A stretch of 64,000 nt of DNA from the NCBI GenBank assembly GCA_047967505.1, contig CM106540.1. The stretch is one strand, 5' to 3'. The notes under the pieces were generated by a model. That model was not told where the DNA came from, made no database searches, and saw nothing but the letters and a program-made list of their open reading frames with translations. The stretch is from Dipteris shenzhenensis (taxonomy: Eukaryota > Polypodiophyta > Polypodiopsida > Gleicheniales). Within the stretch, counting starts at the first letter, position 1, and every line of letters begins with the position of its first letter. Made by a program: the position numbers and the translations under genes. Positions 47,701-60,200 of this stretch are shown piece by piece.

Positions 47701-50700
47701 GTAAGAGAGTAAGATTCTTTCTTTTTTTCAAGAAAATTACTTCATTAAGTATGATTGAAAACCGCGAGAGCAAGCTCAAATGCGGGAATACATCATGCTA
47801 TGCATGAGGGGAAAACAGCTCAAAAGGAGCTGATAAAAATCCAAGGCGGAGGCTGAAAGTGCCACCTCAACCCTGAGGAAGACTCAGAGAAGAAAGGAGA
47901 TCCTCTCCAAACTCTAAAAAAAGTAACTCTCTTGGCAGTGGCTGCTCTAGAGGATCCTTGCATGCTTGCCCAGATGGTCATCAGAGTGTGTACTGTGTCG
48001 GTCCAAATACTGGCCATAGTCTGAGAGGGGTGAACCTGGGTACCCTCCATCGCCTCTGTACACCTGGTTCTCCAAATATGCCAAGCTGCAATGCTAGCCA
48101 GATCTCCCATGATGTGTCTACTGAGGCGTGAGCAGCTCTGAAAGGAGTGAAGGGAACATCTTGGAGGGAACAAGACTTCATTGAGTGTCGCCATACAATG
48201 AAAGCTGGATCTGGATCATGCCCCTTGAAGAACACTTGGGGGCTAGTAAGAGATAACCATGCTACTGACTCCCAAGTCCTATAGAAAGGTCATGTATGAA
48301 AGATGCTGAAAATCCTAGCAACACCTTTCCAGATCGTCCTTGCTTTTCTGCACTCCCAAAGACAATGCTATACTGACTCAACTGCTAAGTGGCAAGTAGG
48401 ACAAGTAGGGTCAGCCCCGAACCTAGATCTCCACAGTTTCACTGCAATCCCTCCATGAATAGAAAGCTCAAGCTGATATTATAGGGCTTAGACTTCCATT
48501 GAGGCAGGAAGATGAACTCTTAGACAGTGAGTTGGAAGATTGTACGGCTGTTTTTTGGATGCCACTCCATAGACACTGACATCATTCAGGACGGCGTTGG
48601 ATTTTTTTGGCATTGCGGCAGGTGCAAGGAAAAAAAGCAAGGCTCGAAGAACGAGCTCAAAGGTTAAACCTTTGCTGAGCGCAGCGAAGCGAAGGACTGG
48701 CGGGTTGGATATTAATTGGAACAAATCCAATTGCTTTTGGATGAGTGATGAAACTCATCTTTTGGAGTTCTGTCAGACTTGACCTTGCATCTAGAATTGT
48801 GGTTGTGAACCTGCTTGCATAAATCCACCAGATCTACCTCTGGCATCCTCATAGTTCAGGGCTACTGCTATAGATTCATCTAGTGTAGTCACATATTTAG
48901 CTCGAACTTCCATTTTAATTTTGTCGTTCAGTCCATAGATATAGTCTTTTAACTGAACCGACATAGGGAGAGGGTCTGTTATTTTCATTACACATTCCCT
49001 GAATTTGTCAGTGTGCTCTGCCACTGGCAGACTCCTTTGACGAAGATTTCTATAAGCATCCCAAGCTCGGGATTCTTCATCAGGTGGAAGAAAGTGTTTC
49101 TTGAATTCAGCTTTAAACCCTTCCCAGGTGGTTGGAGCAACTTGATCCTTCTGTTGCTTTATCCACCATCTGTCCGCTGCCTCAATAAATAGGTGGGTGG
49201 CCTCGCGGATTTTCTTTAGATCGGATCTAATTTCACAAATGGCGAAGGCTTCTTCCCACTTGTGTAACTAAACCTCGATCACATCATAGCTGCGCTAGGT
49301 CATCCGACCAGCGTACTTCTCCGGTCTATAATTAGCGATATTGGGCACTTTGACCCTTGCGCGCTCTAATGAATGTATACTGGGCTTTGGCTCTGCTGGA
49401 GCTTTGCCCTTATCAATTCTAGACGGTCTAGCCGACAAGGCTTGCACCATCTCCCTGATCTCATTTTGACCAGCATTCACTTGAAGCTGCTGGTTCATAA
49501 TCTGTTGTAAAGCATCTTCTAATATCGAAATCCTACCAATCAGAGTAGGTGTTGCATGATGTGACATCTGTTGTGTAGACTGCACTCTAGACTCACTAGG
49601 ATTCACCCTAGAATTCTGCCCTTCTGCCTCCATAGTTCCACAATGGAAGATGGGGTTTTTTTTTTTTTTTTTCAGTCTTTTCTAAAACCCAAATAACCAA
49701 TATATACACCCTTCACTTCTGTTCTGCTTTCCTGGTTTTTTTTTTTCTTTTCTACGGTACAGAAATAGCATGACCATATGAAAACAAAAAAAAACTGCAT
49801 GGAAAGAAAGGGCTCCTTGGTTGTTTCGCAACGATCCCGGCTGCTCAGCGTCAATCGTTCACAACATACTCCATTTATGCTAACAGGCTTGTTGACTAAT
49901 GTTATGCTCCAGCTATTCGTAGGTGCGACCCAACTTGGCTCTTAGATGCAGCGAGGCTCCAACAACGAACTCACGGTTTGCGAGTCTACCTACAACCACC
50001 CTGCGCTAATCCTCGTCCAAATGCGATCCAATCTCAATTTAGAAAACCCGTCTGGTTTTCTTTCCCATCGACTGCCGAACCGCTACGTTGTCCCAAATTC
50101 AGCCGTCCATTAATTTAAATGCTTCATAAGCCACGGTAGCCCACCTGCGCTACGTCCCCTGCGCTCAAGATCCGCTTGGGAAAACATCGTCAACCTTGAC
50201 GACCTCCATCGCAATAGTCCAGCGCCCACGATTCATAGACCAATCGCATTTCAGCGCGTTACAGGACCTCCACTAGCCTTTCACGTTGACCATCCGGAAC
50301 GCCATCGATGCTTTCCTCTTCGTCAACGCCTCACGGGCTTCCATCGATCTGTTTGTATAGACCCGCGTCGATCTGCTTGACGCTCACGTCGCTACCCTTA
50401 CCTTGAGCTCTGATACCAACTGTTAAACAACTTTATCTCTCTAGCCTGATTTTCTGTTTCTACCTTAGCTCAGCTCACGGGCGATGGCATTATTGTTGTT
50501 CCACCCAGCCAAACTCTCATGGATCGCAGATCGTCAGATTACATTCTATATTTCTTTCATGCTTATCCATGAGACCCTCATTTCCCTAGATAGTTCTCCT
50601 TGCCAAATGTCATCATTTTAGCCTCTCCACTTGGTGCACCTTTTTACCCCTCTCTCGGGGCACATTAAAAACCACTTGCCCCTTGGCATTATTGCACATT

Positions 50701-53700
50701 TAGGTGCACCTAGGCCTTAGCACTCAGAACTACCTAGTCAATGCCATTCCACCCTCACCTAGGACCTTGGCAGTTACTTCTCTTGACCATTTCAATTACG
50801 CACATTAACTATTATAAAAGTTGGTCATCCAAGGGAAAATGCCCACCGATCTATCCGAGGTCATGCTATCTCGGCTAGAGCATAACACTTTCAGCCCGCA
50901 AATAATTACCCATCAGAGACTGTCGACCATGCCATTCCAAGTGAGACAGAATATGCTTCCAGTCAAGAAGCAAGTTGTAGATCATAGGGCAGCCATGCAA
51001 AGTGCCATCAATGCATCCAAACAAGAAATCCCACTGAGTGGATATGTGTGACCAGAGATTGAATCATGAGAGCTTAGGGCTGATCACCTTTTAGAAATTG
51101 CAGCAACATTTTTCCTCTGTGAGCAAGGATGTGCACCTGGATATTAGTGATATTCAAACCTCCATGCATTTTAGGGAAACAAATTCGATGCACCGAAAGC
51201 AGTCTGAGACTTTTTTTGCCATGTTTGGAATGCCAAAAGATCTCCATAATGACATACATAAAGGAATCAAGATCTGCCTTGGTGAACATGATCAAAGGCA
51301 AATAGAATTGAATGTATGCCACCAATATGGACTGCACTATTCGGAGGTGAACATGTAAAGGCCAGGTTGCGAGTTTCCAATATTCAAGCTTGTTCCGAAG
51401 CTTGATTAGAACCCAATCAATTTGCTATCGACGAGTAAGTCCCCAGTCCAAAGGATAACCAAGGTGTCGAACTAACCGAGTGGGTGGCCATAAGAGACTG
51501 TGCCAGTCTTTAACATGCAATGGGAGCAGCTTAGACTTTTGAAAGTTAACATGAAGGCCAACTGCTAAACCATAAACTGAAAAGGCTTGCATCAAAGCAG
51601 AAAGATTAGGTGGAGTATTCCTTGGAGTAAAAAAAGAATCATCAGCATAGGCGTGAGCAACCATGCTGCGATTTTCATCCAGTTCCAAACCATGGAGAGA
51701 ATCTGTAGCCACTAGATGATCAATGTATTGCAGCATAGGATGAGTAGCAATAGCATACAATAATGCACTAAGGGGGCAGCCCTGACGAACTGAACTACGA
51801 AGAGTCCATTCTTCAGACATGTCTCTAGAAAGAATACAAGCAGCATTGGTATCCTGTAGAGCCAATAAATAACCTATGGCATTGTTATTCCAAAGCCCAA
51901 GGATCGCATTGTTTGTGAGATGAACTCCCATTGAACTTTGTCAAAAGCTTTGGCAATGTCAATCTATAAGAGCAAAATATCCTGTTGCGTGTACTTGGCA
52001 TATTCAATCCCAACATAAGCATTGGCAATATTGTCCAATATTTGCCTGCAAGGAACAAAACCATATTGAGAAGGATGCAGCCCATCATGCAGATAGCCGT
52101 TGATACGGTCAACAAGGATTTTAGCTATGATCTTGTAAATGACTTGCATGAGCGTGATTGGTCTCCAATTAGTGATAAAATCAGACATCTGCTTCTTAGA
52201 AAGGAGCTTTACTAGTCCCTTTTTCCATGACAGGGGCATTTGCTGATTTTCCCAAGTTGAATTAGCCATTTGCAGCAGAGGGGATTTGAGGCGATCCCAG
52301 AAAGCAAGAAAGAATTCAACAGTGAGGCCATTCCATCCTGGAGATTTCCATCTACCACAGGATTTAACTGCATCCGACAATTCCCTTTCAATGAAGGGAA
52401 CTTCCAGCTCCAAAGCGTGAGCTTGAGAAAGGAGGGATGGACATGCTGTAAAAGAAGCTGACATGCATACAAAATCTCAAGAGAAGGAAAGTCCACATGC
52501 CCAAAATGGGAGGAGAAGTGCTGCACACAAAAAGCAACAAGCTCAAAGCGAGATGAAGACCAAGAACCATGAGGCATCCGGACCCGACAAATATTTGCAA
52601 CCTGTCGTTTGTAATGCAAACTTTTGAAAAATTGGTTCGAAGAGCAGCCTTTATCCAAAAAAGCCCTTTGTCAAGATTGGGTTTCCCATTTAGCAAGCTT
52701 TCTTTGATCATTTGATTGGAGACAAAATTTGGCTTGACATAAGTGCATGCTTTCATCAGAAGACAAAGGCCGAAGGTGACTAAGTTTAGTCAGACTTTGA
52801 CAATTGAGTTTAGCATGCATAACGGTCTCCCGTGTGGCTCGCATAAATGATTTACCATAATCCTGAATCATAGCTTGCATTCGAGCAACAAAAGCCTACC
52901 ATGCATAATCCAGATAAAAAAGCATCTGAGAAGAGAGAGGCTGAATGGCATCAGAAACCATAGCTTTAAAATCAGCATGTTCCAGATAATTGTTATTCAC
53001 CACAACAAAAGCCTTCTGCGAGGCAATCTGTCATCAGGAAAGTCATGCATGGAGAGCCTCAACCAAAGAGGTGCATGATCAGAATACGTGAAGGCATGAT
53101 CAACCCAAAGTTGACAAGTAAAGGCATCACAATGCTGCGGATCAACCTGATACCATTTGTCTAGGCGTGACTAATAGGAAGATTGAGCATTGTGTTGAAA
53201 GGTATAGCCTGGAAGTGTGGGCTGTAATTCCTTCTAGAGATCCACCAAACGCAGCTGAACCAAAACGTCAGACCATGCCTGCTGTTCAAAAGCCAACATA
53301 TGAGTGTGGCCCAAAGTATTATCTCCTGGTTGCGGAGCATTGTTGAAATCACCACAGATGAATGCATAGTGTCTCCACGGATAATTATGCATGGCATCCC
53401 ATATCGACGCTCGATCATTGGAAGATTGAGGAGCATAAACCGATGCAAATTGAAATATTTCTCCTTGAACCAGGCATTACATAATAATCCATCTACCATG
53501 GCGATCATTGAGAGCCACAACGGGCTGAAAATCATGCCTCACCAAGAAAGCCACTCCAAAGAAAGAGTGCTCTGCAGGATAGAAAATATCATAACCAGCA
53601 AAATGTCCTGTGTGACGAGCATACATGTGCTGATTATGTTCCTGCAAAGCCACTATTTATGGCTGCAATTGTTTGATATACATCCACACAAGCTTCCACT

Positions 53701-56700
53701 TTCTACGATCACACAAACCCTGTACATTGAGTGCAACGGATTTGATGTGGTCAAGCATATTGATAGATATGGTACAGTTATTTACATCAAAAAACAAACT
53801 TACTATGTCTTCATCTCCACCTCAATGTCTGGACCTCTGCCTTGAGAAGCAGAATCAGCCTCAGGGGAAGAAAACAGAGCAACAACATCCTCTTCTGGGA
53901 AGAGGGTATGATTTGCAGTGATTGCAGCCCAAGTCAAGCCAATGCCAGAGTTTTCAGCTGGTGTCTTGGCCTGTGAAGATGCACCATTCCAAGTCTTGGA
54001 TGGTAGAGGTCTCCTAGGAGAGAGAACTTTGCGAGGAGTTTGCCATCCTTCTTTCAAAATTTTTCCCTTTACTTGAGATGGAGAGGCCGAAGACATAGGA
54101 AGCACACGCTTTTTTTTTTGGGTGAAATCATTGATTGATTATATTATATGAGTAGTAACCTCAAAGAAAGGTTCTACAATTACATCAACTGAAAATTTCA
54201 GTATATGCCAAAAAGACCTCATGATCTATGCAGCGGGTCTGCAAGCAATTAAAGAAAGATTGCTGCACAGAACGCCTAAAAAAGCCAAACAGAGAGAAAG
54301 TAGGATCACCAAAGACTTTACAATTCCTATATGTCCATAAAGTCCATAGTGCCCAGTAGCGAACCCAAACGAAGAAAAGATGAAACTTCGGTCTGGATGG
54401 ATGAAACCCAAATAGCCAGAATAACTTTCCAAATGGAACAGATGGGAATCTCGCTCGCAGGTGCTGTCGAAGCAGATCAAAAAACTCGCGAGAGCACGGA
54501 CAATGCCAAAACAAGTGAGGCACAGTCTCCGAAGAAGCAGAACATCTATGGCAAAGTGCAGGAGCAATGTGTCGATGAGCTAAGAGCTGTCCAGATGGAA
54601 ACACTCCCAAAAGAACTTGCCAAAAGAAAACCTGTTGCCGAAGCGGTACTTTATAGGCCCAAAGTTGCTGTAATCTTTCCTCCACCAATTGGCTGGGCGA
54701 TGCATTCGCCAAACGGAATCACCTCTCTCTAGTCCATCCTTGTGGCATATATTCAATTTTACTTGCCATTGATCATGTTCACTAAGGCAGATCTTACATC
54801 TTTCATGTCTGTCTTTATGGAACTCGCCTGGCGATCCAAACATGGCAGAAAAAGGCTCAGGCTGCTTTCGATGCATCACATTTGTTCTCCCAAGATGCAT
54901 GGTGGATTGAACATCATGGATATTCATGCGCATATTCTTGCCCACAGGGAGAAAATGTTGCTGCAATTTCTGCAAGGTGATGAGGCTTGGGCTCTTATGA
55001 TTAGGACTCTGGTCACTCATATCAATATTTCTGCGTTTGGTCATTGGCAACTCGATCACTGGGATTTCTTTTTTGGCTGCACTGATGGCACTTTGCCTAG
55101 ATGCCCTTTTGTCTCCTGCTTGCTTCTTGATTACTTCTATGCTTTCGCCCTTTGTTCTGATTCCTCCTTTGGAACTCCAGGACCGACTGGAAGATTGGAC
55201 TTTGACTTCTCGAGAATCCTTTGAGGCTGTCTCAGATTACTGTATCTGCATTGTATAAAATCCTTTTGCCTCAACCTTGGGTTTCACACTATTCGAAGAC
55301 AAACGTGCAAAGGCCAGGTTACCAGTTTCCAATACTCAAGCTTTTTTCGAAGCTTAGCCAAAACCCAATCAGTTTGTTGTCGGCGAGTGAGTTCCCACCC
55401 CAAAGGGTAACCAAGATGACGAACAAACTGAGTGGGTGGAATGATATCCCCTAGCCATAATAGACTATGCCAGGCTTTGGAATGCAAAGGGAGCAGCTTA
55501 GACTTCTGAAAATTAACATGAAGACCAGCTGCCAAACCATAAATAGAGAGGGCCTGCATCAAGGCACCAAGATCATGGGGCGTATTCTTCGGGGTAAAGA
55601 AAGAATCATCAGCATAAGCTTGAGCAACCATGCTGCGATTAGCATCCAATTCCAAGCCATGAAGTGATCCTGTAGCCACAAGATGATCAATATATTGCAG
55701 CATAGGATGAGTAGCAATGGCGTACAGTAAAGCACTAAGAGGGCATCCCTTACGGACCGAACAACGAAGAGTCCACTCATCAGAGATATCCCCAGAGATA
55801 ATGCAAGCCGCATTGCTATCTCTGTAAAGCCAGTAAATAACCTGCTGCATTTTATGTCCAAACCCCAAAGCTCACATAGTTTGCGAGATGAAATCCCATT
55901 GAACTGTGTCAAAGGCTTTTGCAATATCTACCTGCAAGAGTAGAACATCGTGCTGCGTGTATTTGGCATATTCAATCCCAATATAAGCATTGGCAATGTT
56001 ATCTGTGATATGGCGACGTGGAACAAAGCCATATTGGGAGGGATGCAACCCATCATGCAAATAACCTTTAATCCAATCAACCACCATTTTGGCAATGATC
56101 TTGTAAATGAATGGCGTGAGTGTGATTGGCCTCCAATCACCCAGTGAATCACATAGCTGATTTTTTGGAATCAGCTTGAGAAGACCCTTTTTCCATGACA
56201 AAGGCATCTATTGATTTTGCCATGCTGTATTTACCATTTGCAGCAAGGTGAATTTAAGAAGATCCCAGAATGCAAGAAAAAATTCAACAGTGAGACCATC
56301 CCATCCTGGAGATTTCCATCTGCCACAGGATCTCAGTGCATCAGACAATTCCCTTTCAATGAAGGGATGTTCAAGTTCCAAAGCTTCAGCATCAGACAGA
56401 ATTGGATGAACATGCTGCAAAAGAAGCTGACGTGCAGACACGACCCGACGAGAAAGAGTATCCAGATGCCCAAAATGAGTGGAGAAGTGCTGCACATATA
56501 AATCAGCAAGCTCTGAACGAGATGTTGACCAAGAATCATCAGGCATCCAGATCCGACAGATATTGGCAGCCTATCTTTTGTAGTGTAAACTCTTACAAAA
56601 TTGCTTGGAAGAGCAGCCTTTATCCAAAAATGACTGTTGTCTGGATCGAGTTTCCCATTTAGCAAGCTTTCTGCGATCATTAGATTGAAGAGAGAATTGA

Positions 56701-57176
56701 GCCTGACATAAGAGCATGCTTTCCTCTGAAGACAAAGGGTGAAGATGAGCAAGCTCAGTCAAACTCTGACATGTAAATTTGGCATGTGCTACAGTCTCTC
56801 TTGTGGCTTGCATATAGGATTTGCCATAATCTCAAATAACTGCTTGCATCCGAGCAACAAAAGCCTGCCAAGCATAATCCAAACCAATGTGTATCTGACG
56901 AGAGAGAGGCTGAATAGCATCAGAGACCAAGGCTTTAAAGTCAGCATGCTCCAGATAACTATTATTAATCAGCCAAAGCCTTCGGCAAGGCAATCTGTCA
57001 GTGGGAAATTCATGTAAGGAAAGCCTCAACCAAAGAGGAGCATGATCCGAATGTGTGAAAGCATGATCAACCCAAATTTGACAAGTGAAGGCATCACAAT
57101 GCTGTGGCATAGGAAGCACACACACACACACACACACACAGAGTGTGTGTGCGTGTGCGTGTCTCTCTCTCGCTCT

Positions 57177-57235
<59 letters not shown>

Positions 57236-60200
57236 GGTATATTAGGGAAGGGGCAACTTCTAGGAAAGTTAAACATCCACATATTTCTAAGTGTAAACAA
57301 AAACACGTGCACAGTATGTTGTGGTCTGATCTGTATTTTTCAGATAACTGTAGCAGATTGGCATGTGAAGGAGGAGATTTGCAGTTTGAAATTTTAAGGC
57401 CTGAATCAGATACAAATTGTAGTTTCATTTGGAAGGTCAAATTTTGGATTTTTTAGCAGGGGCTTGCACAGAATCCTAGGAACATCCAGAGGATGTGGGT
57501 AGAGGTTTTGGTGAAGCAATGTCTTTACTGAAATTGCAGGTGACAGTAAGTAGGTAAGTTGATTTGCATCTAGCTTTGATGTAGAAGCTGTGCATGCAAG
57601 GGAAGGCTAGAGAGCAAGCAAGAGATATTTTACAGGCAAGTCGCAATCAACCAGGTGTAGAATGAAGGTGACTGCCAGAGTTTTGCGTCAGTTTGCAGGA
57701 AAAGCAAGCTTTGCTTAAATTAGAGTAGGCTTATAAAATAGGGTCTGGGTGCTTTTTAAATAATTGAAAAGTTGTTTCTAAGCTTATCGAAACTCAAAGT
57801 TAATTTGTTGTTTAACTTTTAATTTGCATGTAAAACTAGTGTTTAATTTTGAATCAAACATTGATTTGACCATTGCTCACTCTAGCAAACTCTATGACGG
57901 TTGACCTGATGGAAAGACTTCTAGGCCTTGTTTTGTAAGAGCCTCTGAAATGTAGGAGTCTTTTTACTTTTCATCTTATCCTTTGTATCTTCCAAGTCTT
58001 AGTAGCTTTTAGGCCATACCAAGGCATATCTGATGGATTTCCGCAAAGCCTTCGATACAGTACCTCGAGCACGCCTCATCAGGCGGTTATAGGAGCTAGG
58101 GTATGGGATGGAGATAGTTTGGGCTGCTATGGCACTTTATGAGATGGTTTTTGGCAGGGTTCATATGGGGGGCTAATGGACAGACGATATCATGAGCACC
58201 ATTGGGGTCAAACAATGTTGTTCACTTTCACTGACCTTGTTTGGCCTCTACATAGACGAGCTTAAGTCTTTCATGAGGACGCTAGGAGGAGCTGGTTACT
58301 TGCTCCAAATTCTTTTGTACGCTGATGATGTGGTGCTCTTATCCTCGTCCGTTGAGGGCTCCAGAGACATCTACACGCACTACTGGCTTTTTGAGTCCCA
58401 TGACTTGGACAACCTGGGTAAAACCAGGGTTATGATCTTCGACACCTCTAGAGCAGTTGCACACAGACAACAGTTAGCTTTTGACGAGCCACCAGTTGAG
58501 ATGGTTTCATCATACACATACTTGAGAGTGAGAGTTCTGTTCTTTGGATCTATTTTCACGATGAGACCGGCGATGTAGGCTCGCCCGAGTACAGGTTATG
58601 CCTCCATGGCCTGACTTGAGAAACAATGCTTCCAATTGCACTTTCATGACCCGCGAACGAAGGTTCTTCTTTTCGACTCCTTGGTCCGACGTGCGGGCAT
58701 GTATGCTAGCACTTGTTGGGGACCAAACCTCTCCGACACATAGTGGACTCGAGTGGAAAGATTACAGGTTCTCCTACTATCACGAATGATACGTAGTAAG
58801 CCAACTGTCCCTCATCTGATCATTCAGGCTGGGTTCTGGGCATCCCCACTGCAGTTAGATGCGGCATTCCAGACTATCACTTACCTCTACCGCGTACGCG
58901 CTGATGACTCATGTACCACAGGGCGACGCAGGCTACCTCGGTTGGCACTAGCATCTTCTATGGCATTAGCAGCTCAGGGTGTCAGAGATGTTACACAACG
59001 CACATGTGGGTGGTTTGAGAGATTGGGTTTTCATATAGATAGGCTGCCACCCTTCTAGTACAGCATTGACGCTCCATTTGTCCCGTTCCGGGGCAATGAA
59101 TTAAACCCAATCATCTGGAAAGACCTCCTGTAGCTACACACATTCAAGACCTGGCTAGCACATGCAGAGCTTACTGTGAAGCTCATTTTCTATTTGAACC
59201 ACTACTTGCACATTTCAGCAGAGGGTTTCATCATCCCACTGGGGTAAACCCAGATCCATCTACCACATTCACTTAGGATCCCCTTGGACGGTTACGTGGG
59301 CCATTGCACCGACTCTGTATCGAGAGCAGGCGAGCAAAGGGGATACCCAGAGAGAGTTGTATCTACACATTGTGTGAGCGCCATGGGGTGGAGTCAGAGG
59401 AGCACTTTATCTTCTGTTGCCCAATCCACGATGAGATTTGTGGACGAGACCCCTTTTTAGCCAGGTTGGGAAAGGAAGGGGAGGGTTTCATCATCCCACT
59501 GGGGTAAACCCAGATCCATCTACCACATTCACTTAGGATCCCCTTGGACGGTTACGTGGGCCATTGCACCGACTCTGTATCGAGAGCAGGCGAGCAAAGG
59601 GGATACCCAGAGAGAGTTGTATCTACACATTGTGTGAGCGCCATGGGGTGGAGTCAGAGGAGCACTTTATCTTCTGTTGCCCAATCCACGATGAGATTTG
59701 TGGACGAGACCCCTTTTTAGCCAGGTTGGGAAAGGAAGGGGGGGCGGCATGGGGTGGCTGAGCAGGGCAGAGTGAAGGAAAGGAAGGGGGGGGGACAGCC
59801 CTAGGGCAGAGTGGGGGGCGCATGCATGGAAACATCTTCTTTATTCTTTGGGAGGCCATTGATTAGTCTTGGCTATTGATCCTACTTGTGGTTTTCGAGG
59901 AGGCTTACAACATGGTGGATTGGACATTTCAGGAGGGTCTACTGAGGAGTCTGGATCCCAACTCGTTGGATTAGAGGAGTTGTCTCGACGGCTGGAGTTC
60001 GATGCTAGTATCCCCCACACAAGGGAGGAAGCCTCTCTTTCATGCTCAGTCTTGTTTATGAGGCTTGGGCTGCTTTCTTAGTTTCTAAGAGGAAGGGGTG
60101 CTGGGGATGCGGCTTCCGATGGTGACATGATAAGGATCTTTAGGATGACACAGCCATGTTGATGACACAGCCGTGTTGGTGGAGGCTCAGCTGCCAACTG

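Larger units (their letters stand above)
50828..54093 (-). mobile_element. LINE family C copy 1 (C1)
   Basis: The minus strand carries an ORF1 end (54105-53803), an endonuclease, an RT with an intact YADD (51640-51651) and part of the region after RT (51337-50828), all in one orientation. Its left side stops at the Ty3 LTR. Its right side is split by copy C2 at 54094. Frameshifts and stops are frequent. Confidence 0.85.
54108..57107 (-). mobile_element. LINE family C copy 2 (C2), nested in C1
   Basis: This 3.0-kb minus-strand insertion has a poly(A) tail on its own strand (T10 at 54110-54119) and is flanked by the 14-bp duplication at 54094 and 57108. It is 5' truncated inside the endonuclease. 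It contains the endonuclease end ([15 protein letters not shown], 57080-57030), an RT with YADD (55605-55616) and a zf-RVT region (54712-54185). The segment about 54727-55283 is inverted relative to both sides. Confidence 0.9.

Noticed and set aside
57085-57456. Open frames with His/Thr, Tyr/Ile and Arg/Glu repeats
   Set aside because: They are translations of the dinucleotide repeat cluster.
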